Shown: piece by piece, positions 13,148 through 20,227 of the stretch
Position numbering within the stretch: the first letter of the stretch is position 1
Layout of the letters: every line of letters starts with the position of its first letter
Assembly: GCF_013403565.1 (NCBI RefSeq)
Contig: NZ_CP058629.1
Location: forward strand, 1 to 30,683
Source: Chitinibacter bivalviorum
GTDB lineage: Bacteria; Pseudomonadota; Gammaproteobacteria; Burkholderiales; Chitinibacteraceae
DNA: 30,683 nt
Reading direction: 5' to 3'
Notes under the pieces: model-generated
Told to the model about the DNA's origin: nothing
What the model saw: the letters and a program-made list of their open reading frames with translations, nothing else
Database searches by the model: none
Made by a program: the position numbers and the translations under genes

Positions 13148-15817
13148 TTATCGACTCATGCCGGGTGAGTTGTCGCGCTCGATCTTCTGCGCCTTGGCCT
13201 GCTCCTGCTGGCGTACAGGCTCGCGCCCTTCCAGCTTCTCCCACTGCTGGCGGTACTTCCCAAGCTCGGCGGCTTGCCGGTCGCCTGCGGCGCTGTAGGC
13301 ATAGCGGGCGGTGCGCTGCGCGTAGTCGTTCCAGTCGCGCCCCTCGTCCTTCTGCCGGGTGGCCGGGGCGCACTGGCGGATAGCGCCCTCGATGGCGGCT
13401 TGATCGTGGCCGGTAACGCGCATCCGCACGGCAATCATGGAATCCACGCGGGACAAATCCACCTCGCCGCCCTGCTGCCGCTTGAGCACGTCGCGGTAAT
13501 GCCGCTGATAGGCGTCGATCGCGCTGCCGCTGGCCGCTGCAAGCTCCAAGGCGGGCTTGGCCTTGCTGCGCTCGGGCTGCTGCGCCTTCAAGGCGGCTTG
13601 CCGCTGATACTCGGCGTCGATCTGGCTGGACAGAGCCAGCGCCTTGACGCACTCGCGGCGCTCGGCCTTGAGCAAGCGCACCTCGGGATAGCTGCCGTCC
13701 TCCCGCTGGTGCTTGGGCTTGCGGTTCTCGTAGCCGGGTGCGCGGTGCGGATGGATAGCGCCCGATAGCTTCGGGTCGCCGTATTCGCGGTTCAGGGCAT
13801 CGCTCAGCCGGTTGCCCACGTCCTTGTCATGGACCGTCCCCAGCTTCGGCACGGTGATGATGGCCTGATAGTTGCCGGGGCTGGATTCCAGCACGGCGGC
13901 GGGCTGGTAGCCGTCCTTGATAAGCCGCTCCAGCTTCTCCCGGCTCATGTCGTCGATCAGGATGTGATGCTTCTTGTCCGATAGCGGCGTGTAGTAGAGG
14001 TTTTCGCCCCTGCGCTGTAGGCGCTGCATCTCCGGCGTGCGCTGCTCAATCTCCTGCGGCGTGAAACCCCGCGTGATGCCGTCCTTTTTGTCGAGGATGA
14101 AGGTTTGCTTGCCGCCGTCCTCGCGCATCTTGATGCTTGTCACCCGGTAACGCTCCGCGCCTACCGCTTCCGCGTACCGCTCGAACTGCTTTAGCTGCTC
14201 CGATTTCATCGCTTGCGCCCTCTCCTGCTGTATCCGCTGCCGCTCCCGCTGGATGCTCTCCTGAAGCTCAGAATTCGTGATCTTGAAGCCGTGCTCTGCT
14301 GCTAACTTCACGCACATGGTCTTGTATTCGTCGCACCCTGTCACGGTGAAGCTGCCCCACTTCTGCGCCGATAGCTGCAAGGCGGCAAGCGTGCTGTCCC
14401 GGTTGCGCCAGTCGTGAATGTCGATGCTCTTGCCCTTGTCCACGAAAGACACACCCCCGCCCCGCCCCGCTTCGTCCTTGCGGCTGTAGTGCACCTGCTG
14501 ACCGACGATTTCCGGCACATAGGCGCGGATGTCTCGCACCGTCGGCGGCTCGCTGCGGTCGCCCTCGATGCGCTGCGGTTCACTGGCCCGGTGCCGCCAC
14601 TGCTCGGCAAGCTCCGGGCTTTTCTGCATCCGCTGCCACTGCTCCAGGTCGGGATAGGGGCGGAACTGCTGCCGCCACTGCTCACGCTGCTTCTGGTGTT
14701 TCTCTTTCAAAGCGGCTTTCTCTGCGGCCTGCTCGGCGGCAATCACGCTGCGCATGGCGTTGAGCACTTCGCCCTTGCCTTTCCAGTTGCCGCGCATGAG
14801 TTCATCGCGGCGGGCCTTCTGCTGCTCGGCCAGTTGCTTGCGCTCCTGCTCCTGCTGCTTGTCCAGCGCCAGCTTGGCCGCGTTCTTTGCGGCGTAATGA
14901 GCCTTGCGCCCGGTGATGTAGTCCTTCCAGCCCGGCACGTCTGGCTTGATAGGCTCCGGCTCGCGCTGCGCTACCTGCTGATGCTGCGGCGCGGGCTGAT
15001 ACTCGCCTAGACGCTTCTGCATCTTGGCAAGGCTTGCGTTGCGGTCTACGTCGCTGGCCTTCACGCCAACATCCCCGACAAACACGGTTGCCCCGCTGCC
15101 GGTTTTCTCGTAGCGCATCCCCTTGGCTGCTAACTCGCGGTGCAACTGCTCCCAGCTTTGCGCCTGCTTGATGATGGCTGCACCGTCCTCGATGGCGATA
15201 CGGTGGGCTGACTTCTCCCCGGTGCGGTTCTCCATGTCCCGCTTCTTCTGGTCGGGCTGGCGTGGCTTTTCCGGGTCGTATGGCGCTCGGCCTAGCTCCC
15301 CGTTCTCCAACACCTGATAGCGCCCGTTTTGCTCACGCTGCCAGCCTTGCGCGTGCTCAATCCGGGCAATGGCCTTGTGCGCCATTTCGATATCAAAGCC
15401 CCGGTTAATCTCGACAATCTTGAGCTTTTCAGGATGCACACGGTTGATGGCGATGTGCAGATGGATATTGTCCGTGTCTTTGTGCAAGCCGTAGATGGCC
15501 TGGTGGTCTTTCCATCCGAGTTCTTCCATGAAGATGCTTACTGCTTCTTCCACCTGCTCCGAGCTGGGCTGCTCGCCCTCTCGCCAACTCATGATGTAGT
15601 GATTGACCGGGTTCTTGCTGCGCACGGATTCAGCGGCAAGGGCTACCATTTCTTCACGCTGTGCGGCGTGGCCGTCACAGAGGAAACCGCGTCCGTTGGC
15701 GTACAGCACCTTTTCATCCGGGTTCTGGTTGTGCGGCTCGCGGATGTAGTCGGCCAAGTCGCGGATGCTCCCCGTCTTGTGCTTGGTTTTTGAGTTCGGC
15801 ACCTTCTTAACGATCAC
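13148..15817 (-). CDS. mobA: MobA relaxase (MOBP, IncQ2-like) fused to a RepB-type primase domain
   Basis: 889 aa. The N-terminal relaxase has Tyr24 (ADYIREP) as likely nicking tyrosine and the three-His motif LHKDTDNIHLHIAIN (His112, 119, 121), diagnostic of MOBP relaxases such as RP4 TraI and pTF-FC2 MobA. A long charged coiled-coil linker follows (about 330-420). The C-terminal half carries an LPD7-like segment and a RepB-type primase domain (around 620-710: PAAVLESSPGNYQAIITV, then SGAIHPHRAPGYENRKPKH) as in IncQ plasmids, where it primes single-stranded DNA replication. It would nick oriT at 16306-16313. The gene overlaps mobB by 11 bases. Confidence 0.92.
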   Translation of the reverse strand: MIVKKVPNSKTKHKTGSIRDLADYIREPHNQNPDEKVLYANGRGFLCDGHAAQREEMVALAAESVRSKNPVNHYIMSWREGEQPSSEQVEEAVSIFMEELGWKDHQAIYGLHKDTDNIHLHIAINRVHPEKLKIVEINRGFDIEMAHKAIARIEHAQGWQREQNGRYQVLENGELGRAPYDPEKPRQPDQKKRDMENRTGEKSAHRIAIEDGAAIIKQAQSWEQLHRELAAKGMRYEKTGSGATVFVGDVGVKASDVDRNASLAKMQKRLGEYQPAPQHQQVAQREPEPIKPDVPGWKDYITGRKAHYAAKNAAKLALDKQQEQERKQLAEQQKARRDELMRGNWKGKGEVLNAMRSVIAAEQAAEKAALKEKHQKQREQWRQQFRPYPDLEQWQRMQKSPELAEQWRHRASEPQRIEGDRSEPPTVRDIRAYVPEIVGQQVHYSRKDEAGRGGGVSFVDKGKSIDIHDWRNRDSTLAALQLSAQKWGSFTVTGCDEYKTMCVKLAAEHGFKITNSELQESIQRERQRIQQERAQAMKSEQLKQFERYAEAVGAERYRVTSIKMREDGGKQTFILDKKDGITRGFTPQEIEQRTPEMQRLQRRGENLYYTPLSDKKHHILIDDMSREKLERLIKDGYQPAAVLESSPGNYQAIITVPKLGTVHDKDVGNRLSDALNREYGDPKLSGAIHPHRAPGYENRKPKHQREDGSYPEVRLLKAERRECVKALALSSQIDAEYQRQAALKAQQPERSKAKPALELAAASGSAIDAYQRHYRDVLKRQQGGEVDLSRVDSMIAVRMRVTGHDQAAIEGAIRQCAPATRQKDEGRDWNDYAQRTARYAYSAAGDRQAAELGKYRQQWEKLEGREPVRQQEQAKAQKIERDNSPGMSR
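14448..14470. repeat. G-rich 23-mer, copy 1 (inside mobA)
   Basis: Plus strand begins GACACACCCCCGCCCCGCC; on the coding strand it encodes Gly-Arg-Gly-Gly-Gly-Val-Ser. Identical over 23 bp to the copy at 16699-16721, which lies in mobC and is read in another frame. Confidence 0.85.
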
Positions 15818-16118
15818 GGCTCAACCTCTCGATGTAGGCTTTCACTGCCAGCAGCGCTCCGGCTGTTTCCTTGCTGTAAACGCCTCCGCTCTCGTTGTGG
15901 ATGTGCTTCAGCAATCCACCGATGCGCCGCAGCTCCTTGAGCATCACGGCGTCCGCGTTGGCAATGATCGGCCTGCCAAAGTAGCGGCGGCGGACAAGCT
16001 CCGACATGCTCAACCCGGCAAGGTCGGCATCCTCTTTCAAGCGGGCCTTTTCCGCTGCGGTCAGCCGTACATTGATAACGGCGTCCAGCGGTTCCGGCCC
16101 TTGCGTTTCAAATGGCAT
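15807..16118 (-). CDS. mobB: MobB, relaxosome accessory protein
   Basis: 103 aa from the ATG at 16118, preceded by GAAAGAGA. A longer in-frame reading to 16337 would translate through the oriT and is rejected. The region INVRLTAAEKARLKEDADLAGLSMSELVRRRYFGR is the RHH-type domain of MobC/TraJ-like relaxosome proteins (pTF-FC2 MobB is of similar size). It should bind oriT DNA and help load MobA. Overlaps mobA by 11 bases and is read divergently from mobC across oriT. Confidence 0.88.
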   Translation of the reverse strand: MPFETQGPEPLDAVINVRLTAAEKARLKEDADLAGLSMSELVRRRYFGRPIIANADAVMLKELRRIGGLLKHIHNESGGVYSKETAGALLAVKAYIERLSRDR

Positions 16119-16135
16119 CGTGTCTCTTTCTCGCC

Positions 16136-16158
16136 GGGGCGGCGGGGGCGGGGTGTGT
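16136..16158. repeat. G-rich 23-mer, copy 2 (oriT side of mobB)
   Basis: Opposite orientation to copy 1, ending GGGGCGGGGTGTGTC, immediately upstream of the mobB start region. Diverged from the identical pair by a few bases in the G runs. Confidence 0.7.
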
Positions 16159-16366
16159 CTTGGACAGTAAGAAGCGAAAGCGCCGCACTGTCCGGGGTCA
16201 AGGGGCGCGCCCCTTGCAGGATGAGCCAGACCGTGAGAAGCGAAGCGCCGAATGGGCAGGCGGGGATTGGCAGGAACATGGCGTAGCCATGTGTATGACA
16301 ATCCGCATCCTGTTAAGCTCAACCACTCTACTATCATATCAGCAGTTTAGGTGCACGGGACGCACT

Positions 16367-16394
16367 TTGCAACAAGCATAAAAGGCGCTATGCT
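16367..16394 (+). promoter_or_regulatory. Candidate promoter of mobCDE
   Basis: TTGCAA (16367-16372), 16-bp spacer, TATGCT (16389-16394), then AAAGGAG at 16418-16424 before the mobC ATG. It lies beyond the nic site, so relaxosome binding may repress it, as in related plasmids (inference). Confidence 0.55.
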
Positions 16395-16431
16395 GTCAAC
16401 TCCGCAACCAGTGAGCAAAGGAGTTAGCAGA

Positions 16432-16788
16432 ATGAAATACACAACAGAGCAGCTAGAGGCTATCGCTTCAAAGCTTCGTGAGATGCCGCCAGTCGAAAAG
16501 AAGAAGCAGGAGCACAGCAAGCAAGAGGCCGTGCGCGTGCTATCCAAAGAGATTGCCGCTTTGCAAAAGCGTGGATACACGCTTGACCAGATTTCCGAGA
16601 CGCTGCGCGGCGAAGGTCTGAGCATCGCAACCCCAACGCTCAAGAGCTACTTGCAGAGAGCAAAGCCAGCGAAAAAAGCCCCGGTGCAAGCACCGGGAGA
16701 CACACCCCCGCCCCGCCCCGCCGATAAGAAGCCTGCGGATACATCGAAGGCGACATTCACCCCGAAACCTGACAGCGACGACATTTAA
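16432..16788 (+). CDS. mobC: MobC, mobilization accessory protein
   Basis: 118 aa from the ATG at 16432 with AAAGGAG eight bases upstream; the in-frame start at 16351 lacks a ribosome-binding site. The length equals what I recall for pTF-FC2 MobC. The N-terminal 75 residues look like a helical DNA-binding region (LDQISETLRGEGLSIATPTLKSYL resembles a helix-turn-helix). The tail is Pro/Lys-rich and encodes DTPPPRPA from the G-rich repeat copy 3. A role in oriT binding or strand opening is inferred from position and family. Confidence 0.82.
   Translation: MKYTTEQLEAIASKLREMPPVEKKKQEHSKQEAVRVLSKEIAALQKRGYTLDQISETLRGEGLSIATPTLKSYLQRAKPAKKAPVQAPGDTPPPRPADKKPADTSKATFTPKPDSDDI
16699..16722. repeat. 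G-rich 23-mer, copy 3 (inside mobC)
   Basis: Same 23 bases as copy 1 and in the same orientation, here read in the plus frame as Asp-Thr-Pro-Pro-Pro-Arg-Pro-Ala near the MobC C-terminus. Confidence 0.85.
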
Positions 16789-16800
16789 GGAGTAAGCAAC

Positions 16801-17484
16801 ATGGCGAAAAGCATTTACCTGATCGGTGGCAGCAAGGGCGGCGTTGGCAAGTCGCTTGTTACGATGGCAACGGTTGATTACCTGCAAGAGCGCGGCGAAA
16901 GCGTCTTGCTGATTGAGTCTGACACCTCTAACCCGGACGTATGGAAAGCCTATAAAGAAAGCACGGAAACGGAGCTTATCAATCTGGATGAGGCGGACGG
17001 ATGGATTCAGCTAGTGAACCTGTGCGATAGCAAGCCGGATAGCGTCGTGGTAATCAACACGGCAGCACGGAATAACAAGGGCGTGAGCGCCTACGGTGAA
17101 ACACTGAATAGCACGCTTGAAGAACTCAAGCGCAAGCTGGTCACGCTGTGGGTGATTAACCGCCAACGGGATAGCCTCGAACTGCTCAAGGAATACATGG
17201 ATGCAATCCCGAACTCGGCCGTTCACGTGGTGCGCAATGGACACTTCGGAGAAGAAAAGAAGTTCGAGCTTTACAACGGCTCCAAGCTGCGCACGGCGGT
17301 AGAGGAACGCGGCGGGAAATCGGTGACATTCCCGGACATGGCCGACCGTGTGAGCGATGACATTTACAGCAAGCGCATGAGCATTGCGGTAGCACTCAAG
17401 GAACTGCCCATTGGCAACCGTGCGGAGCTTACGCGGTGGCGCAACGAGGCCAAAAAGGTATTGGAGGCCGTAGTCCATGAGTGA
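16801..17484 (+). CDS. mobD: MobD, ParA/TraL-like ATPase of the mob operon
   Basis: 227 aa, starting after GGAG 12 bp beyond mobC. Deviant Walker A GGSKGGVGKS (residues 9-18) and a VVINTAARN segment in the Walker B/A' position place it in the ParA/MinD-like ATPases, as TraL of RP4 and MobD of pTF-FC2. It is not the plasmid's partition ATPase, since a separate parA is at 29295. In pTF-FC2 such genes raise transfer frequency. It overlaps mobE by eight bases. Confidence 0.85.
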   Translation: MAKSIYLIGGSKGGVGKSLVTMATVDYLQERGESVLLIESDTSNPDVWKAYKESTETELINLDEADGWIQLVNLCDSKPDSVVVINTAARNNKGVSAYGETLNSTLEELKRKLVTLWVINRQRDSLELLKEYMDAIPNSAVHVVRNGHFGEEKKFELYNGSKLRTAVEERGGKSVTFPDMADRVSDDIYSKRMSIAVALKELPIGNRAELTRWRNEAKKVLEAVVHE

Positions 17485-18115
17485 CCTAGACGACAGCTTT
17501 GCAAAGCTGCTCGGCAGGCAACCTAGTGACGCGGAGCGGCAAAGTCTTTACCGGGTTCGGGATGCGCTCGGCCTGAAAAACAATGATGCGCTGTGGCTGG
17601 TGCTCATGGCCTTGCAACACTACCAAGGCCAGTATGAGAAGTTCCCGCAAGCGATAGCACAAGCGGCCAAAGATACCTTGGTCAATTTCAAGGTAACGGC
17701 GGATGCAACCGTGAAAGCATCAGCGGAAGCAGCCAAGGCGGATTTGGCGCAAGCGGTAGCAGCAGCAGCGCAAGAGGTCGCGCACAACACATCGGCAAAG
17801 CAGATGTGGCAGTGGGCGGCGGGCTGCATCGCGGTGGCCTTCCTGTGCGTCGGCCTGTTCGGCTGGTACATGCACAGCAGCGGCAAGGATTCGGGCTATC
17901 AGGCCGGATACGGCGCGGGATACACCGAAGCCAAGGACGAGAAAGCGGCGGCGGCATGGGCCAACACGCCAGAGGGGCGCTTGGCCTACCGCTTCGCGCA
18001 AACGGGAAGCCTCGCCAGCTTGGCGAAGTGCGATAGGCCGGGGTGGTACGTCGAAAAAGGCGTGTGCTACGTCAAGCCCGCATCGGATGGCACCTACGGA
18101 TGGAGGTTGCCATGA
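17477..18115 (+). CDS. mobE: MobE, TraM-like membrane protein of the mob operon
   Basis: 212 aa. The N-terminal part (residues 1-110) is helical and Ala-rich. One membrane segment is visible at about 112-131 (WAAGCIAVAFLCVGLFGWYM), followed by a 75-residue C-terminal domain with Gly/Tyr repeats (GYQAGYGAGY) and two Cys near the end. This layout and the position after mobD match MobE/TraM-like proteins. It probably links the relaxosome to the membrane-bound transfer machinery supplied by a helper plasmid. Confidence 0.82.
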   Translation: MSDLDDSFAKLLGRQPSDAERQSLYRVRDALGLKNNDALWLVLMALQHYQGQYEKFPQAIAQAAKDTLVNFKVTADATVKASAEAAKADLAQAVAAAAQEVAHNTSAKQMWQWAAGCIAVAFLCVGLFGWYMHSSGKDSGYQAGYGAGYTEAKDEKAAAAWANTPEGRLAYRFAQTGSLASLAKCDRPGWYVEKGVCYVKPASDGTYGWRLP

Positions 18116-18864
18116 GAATCAAGATCAAAGGAGAAATCACGGCAGAACGCCTAGCGGAAGCACTGCACGCAGCAGCAGAAAAATACGAAGCTGTGAGGCC
18201 GGGGCACAAGGTCTATGGGGCCAATCTCTACCTAACCGCCTTCGATGCTGATGGTCTGCCGTTCGATCTGGTAGACCATCGCGGCGAACCGCTTTCGATC
18301 ACCATCGAGGCCAAGTCTGGCGAACTGGTAAAACCAGCACTCACAGCAGAGGGTGAAGCACACCGACAGAAAGCCAAAGAGGAAGCACGAAGGCAAGCTG
18401 AAGAAGCGGAAGCTGAAGCACAGCGCAGACACAGGCAAACCTTAGACGAATACGAACAGGAGCGGCAAAAACGACGGAAAAAGGAAGCCGAAGCAAGAAA
18501 GCAATTTGAGGACGCGAACGCAATCACTGCCGAACTCTTGAAAACCATGCCGGAACGCTTCATCGACGAACTGAACAAAACCGTGCAAGGCGTTTGGGAC
18601 GACCTCAAGCCAACCGAAACGCAAGGCAAGAAGAAGGGCCAGCCGAAAGCGCTACCAGTCTTTTCCATCCATGCGGACGGGCTGGTGCTTTCCGTCGAGA
18701 CATGGAAGAACCCGCGCCGGGTTCTCAATCCGCTTTGCACACTCCAGCACGGCGAAATAGCCCCATTCTGGATGCACGAAGCGTGGTTAGAAGCCATGAG
18801 GCGGATAGTCGATCTGCTGGATACGCTCACCGCAGCCCCGGCAGAGGCCCTAGAAAGCCAGTAG
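18112..18864 (+). CDS. Hypothetical protein at the end of the mob operon, 250 aa
   Basis: Starts with an ATGA overlap on the mobE stop (18112-18115). A first domain of about 85 residues precedes a strongly charged coiled coil (about 82-140, Arg/Glu/Gln/Lys-rich), then a globular C-terminal part with several Trp residues. No catalytic motif or membrane segment seen. I do not recognise the family. As the last coupled gene of mobC-mobD-mobE it probably has a structural or regulatory role in mobilization, but the sequence does not show one. Confidence 0.75.
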   Translation: MRIKIKGEITAERLAEALHAAAEKYEAVRPGHKVYGANLYLTAFDADGLPFDLVDHRGEPLSITIEAKSGELVKPALTAEGEAHRQKAKEEARRQAEEAEAEAQRRHRQTLDEYEQERQKRRKKEAEARKQFEDANAITAELLKTMPERFIDELNKTVQGVWDDLKPTETQGKKKGQPKALPVFSIHADGLVLSVETWKNPRRVLNPLCTLQHGEIAPFWMHEAWLEAMRRIVDLLDTLTAAPAEALESQ

Positions 18865-18896
18865 AGGCGTTTTCGCCTGCAAGGAAGGGGGTAGCG

Positions 18897-18920
18897 GCGG
18901 GGCGGGGGCGGGGGTGTGTC
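18897..18920. repeat. G-rich 23-mer, copy 4 (after the mob operon)
   Basis: Opposite orientation to copies 1 and 3, with one extra G. Together with GGGGG at 18886-18891 it provides four runs of four or five G within about 35 bp, enough for an intramolecular G-quadruplex. Confidence 0.75.
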
Positions 18921-19098
18921 TGCAAGGGCTTTAGCCCGCGCAGGGCGAAGCCCGAAGGCAAGGCTTCAGACGACGCCTAAAGCGGCGGCTGAAAGCCGCG
19001 CATGGTAGAAGTTCTTTAGAACTTCTTAGACCGGAATTTTGGAAAAACGCGAAAACTCAGTACTGACAAGGGTTTGCGGGCGTTTTTGTGGCTTGTCA

Positions 19099-19142
19099 GG
19101 TTACCACCTGCGCCGGGGGTGGTTACCACCTGCGCCGGGGGC
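19099..19142. repeat. Two tandem 22-bp iterons
   Basis: Two adjacent copies beginning GGTTACCACCTGCGCCGGGG, identical at 21 of 22 positions (the last base is T, then C). A 22-bp period matches that of IncQ2 iterons; functional IncQ origins normally have three or more. Confidence 0.85.
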
Positions 19143-19272
19143 TTGAATTAAATTAGATAAATCTCTTATTGATAGACAAACACACTACACTTAATACCCA
19201 TTATGTTAAAAACGACAGGATTCATGAAAATCATCAGAATTGTGCAGGATGGTTCACCTATCGATTAGATAT

Positions 19273-19481
19273 GGGGTCTGAAGGCCAATAGAACGAAAAC
19301 GTACGTTAGTGAAGTAACTGTCTGATATATCGAAACATAATGTACATTGGAAAACGCCATCAAAACGGTGTCTTTTTAATCGAAAATTGGCACTTAACGG
19401 ACTTTCTTGTCTACTAATCGATTTTTCAGACGATAATTTTCCTCTTACCGTACGTTTTCGTACGGTTGGACCTCAAACCCC
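19273..19481. mobile_element. 209-bp gamma-delta (Tn1000)-type miniature element
   Basis: Left 38-bp end at 19273-19310 starts GGGGTCTGAAGGCCAATAG and right end at 19481-19444 (minus strand) starts GGGGTTTGAGGTCCAAC; both share the internal block ACGAAAACGTACG with the Tn1000 end. The two ends agree at 29 of 38 positions. No transposase. The inside has a TGTCTGATATAT stretch at 19319 that resembles a resolvase subsite. No flanking 5-bp duplication (GATAT versus TTTGA). The right end truncates resD, so it marks a rearrangement junction. Confidence 0.7.
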
Positions 19482-19778
19482 TTTGAGCGTGGCAAGCTGC
19501 ACAAAGGGATAGGGCGGCACCAGAGAAAAATCACTCAGGGTCAATGCCAGCGCTTCGTTAATACAGATGTAGGTGTTCCACAGGGTAGCCAGCAGCATCC
19601 TGCGATGCAGATCCGGAACATAATGGTGCAGGGCGCTGACTTCCGGTGCCAGCAGATATTTTGGCAGTTTGCCTTGGATCAGAGCCATCTGACGCAGGGC
19701 TAGTGCAGCCGGATAGTCAATAGCTACCGGCAGCGGTGCGGACTGTTGTAACTCAGAATAAGAAATGAGGCCGCTCAT
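19473..19778 (-). pseudogene. resD: Truncated ResD (F-type tyrosine recombinase), N-terminal 99 aa
   Basis: The N-terminal core-binding part of the F-plasmid ResD/D-protein tyrosine recombinase (SYSELQQSAPLPVAIDYPAA at residues 6-25). After ATLK the reading frame enters the miniature element's end and stops two codons later. The catalytic C-terminal domain with the R-H-R-Y residues is gone. Within the fragment the segment WNTYICINEAL departs from the family's WNTGARINEAL, removing the first catalytic Arg. The gene cannot make an active recombinase. Confidence 0.85.
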
Positions 19779-20227
19779 GGCGTTGACTCTCAGTCATAGT
19801 ATCGTGGTATCACCGGTTGGTTCCACTCTCTGTTGCGGGCAACTTCAGCAGCACGTAGGGGACTTCCGCGTTTCCAGACTTTACGAAACACGGAAACCGA
19901 AGACCATTCATGTTGTTGCTCAGGTCGCAGACGTTTTGCAGCAGCAGTCGCTTCACGTTCGCTCGCGTATCGGTGATTCATTCTGCTAACCAGTAAGGCA
20001 ACCCCGCCAGCCTAGCCGGGTCCTCAACGACAGGAGCACGATCATGCGCACCCGTGGCCAGGACCCAACGCTGCCCGAGATGCGCCGCGTGCGGCTGCTG
20101 GAGATGGCGGACGCGATGGATATGTTCTGCCAAGGGTTGGTTTGCGCATTCACAGTTCTCCGCAAGAATTGATTGGCTCCAATTCTTGGAGTGGTGAATC
20201 CGTTAGCGAGGTGCCGCCGGCTTCCAT
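19779..20227. other. Non-coding flank of the tet(C) locus
   Basis: 449 bp with no credible gene. From about 19855 onward the sequence is, from memory, the same as the DNA downstream of tet in pBR322/pSC101. Open frames here, such as 19986-20324 minus, are low-complexity shadows. The left part is the former upstream region of resD. Confidence 0.7.

Larger units (their letters stand above)
16119..16431. other. oriT: oriT region between mobB and mobC
   Basis: The 313-bp divergent intergenic region. It contains a nic-like core CATCCTG|T at 16306-16313, matching the IncP/IncQ2 consensus YATCCTG|Y, preceded at 16276-16292 by the inverted repeat ACATGGC-GTA-GCCATGT. Further structure: GGACAGT...ACTGTCC (16161-16192), a perfect 18-bp palindrome CAAGGGGCGCGCCCCTTG (16199-16216) and a near-direct repeat GAAGCGAAAGCGCCG / GAAGCGAAGCGCCG (16170, 16237). 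Transfer would proceed with the plus strand cut at 16312/16313. Confidence 0.8.
18865..19272. other. Probable IncQ-type oriV remnant (GC-rich, hairpins, iterons, AT-rich)
   Basis: A 408-bp gene-free stretch. In order: a GC-rich block (18886-18915), hairpins GGGCTTTAGCCC, GGGCGAAGCCC and GCGGCTGAAAGCCGC, a palindrome AGAAGTTCTTTAGAACTTCT near 19006-19025, two tandem 22-bp direct repeats (19099-19142), and a 120-bp AT-rich tract. Iterons with adjacent GC-rich and AT-rich stretches are the layout of IncQ origins. No repA helicase or repC gene is present, so I infer a dead origin left when an IncQ2-like mob module was captured. Confidence 0.6.

Noticed and set aside
12828..13652. 274-codon minus frame extending brnT upstream
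   Set aside because: The extra 180 residues are the mobA coding region read in another frame; BrnT is normally about 90 aa and has a promoter at 13116-13144.
15807..16337. 176-aa version of mobB
   Set aside because: The extra 73 residues translate the nic region and its inverted repeats; the family starts at MPFETQ (16118).
19099..19142. CRISPR-like tandem repeats
   Set aside because: The two copies are directly adjacent with no spacers, and no cas gene is in the window; iterons fit better.
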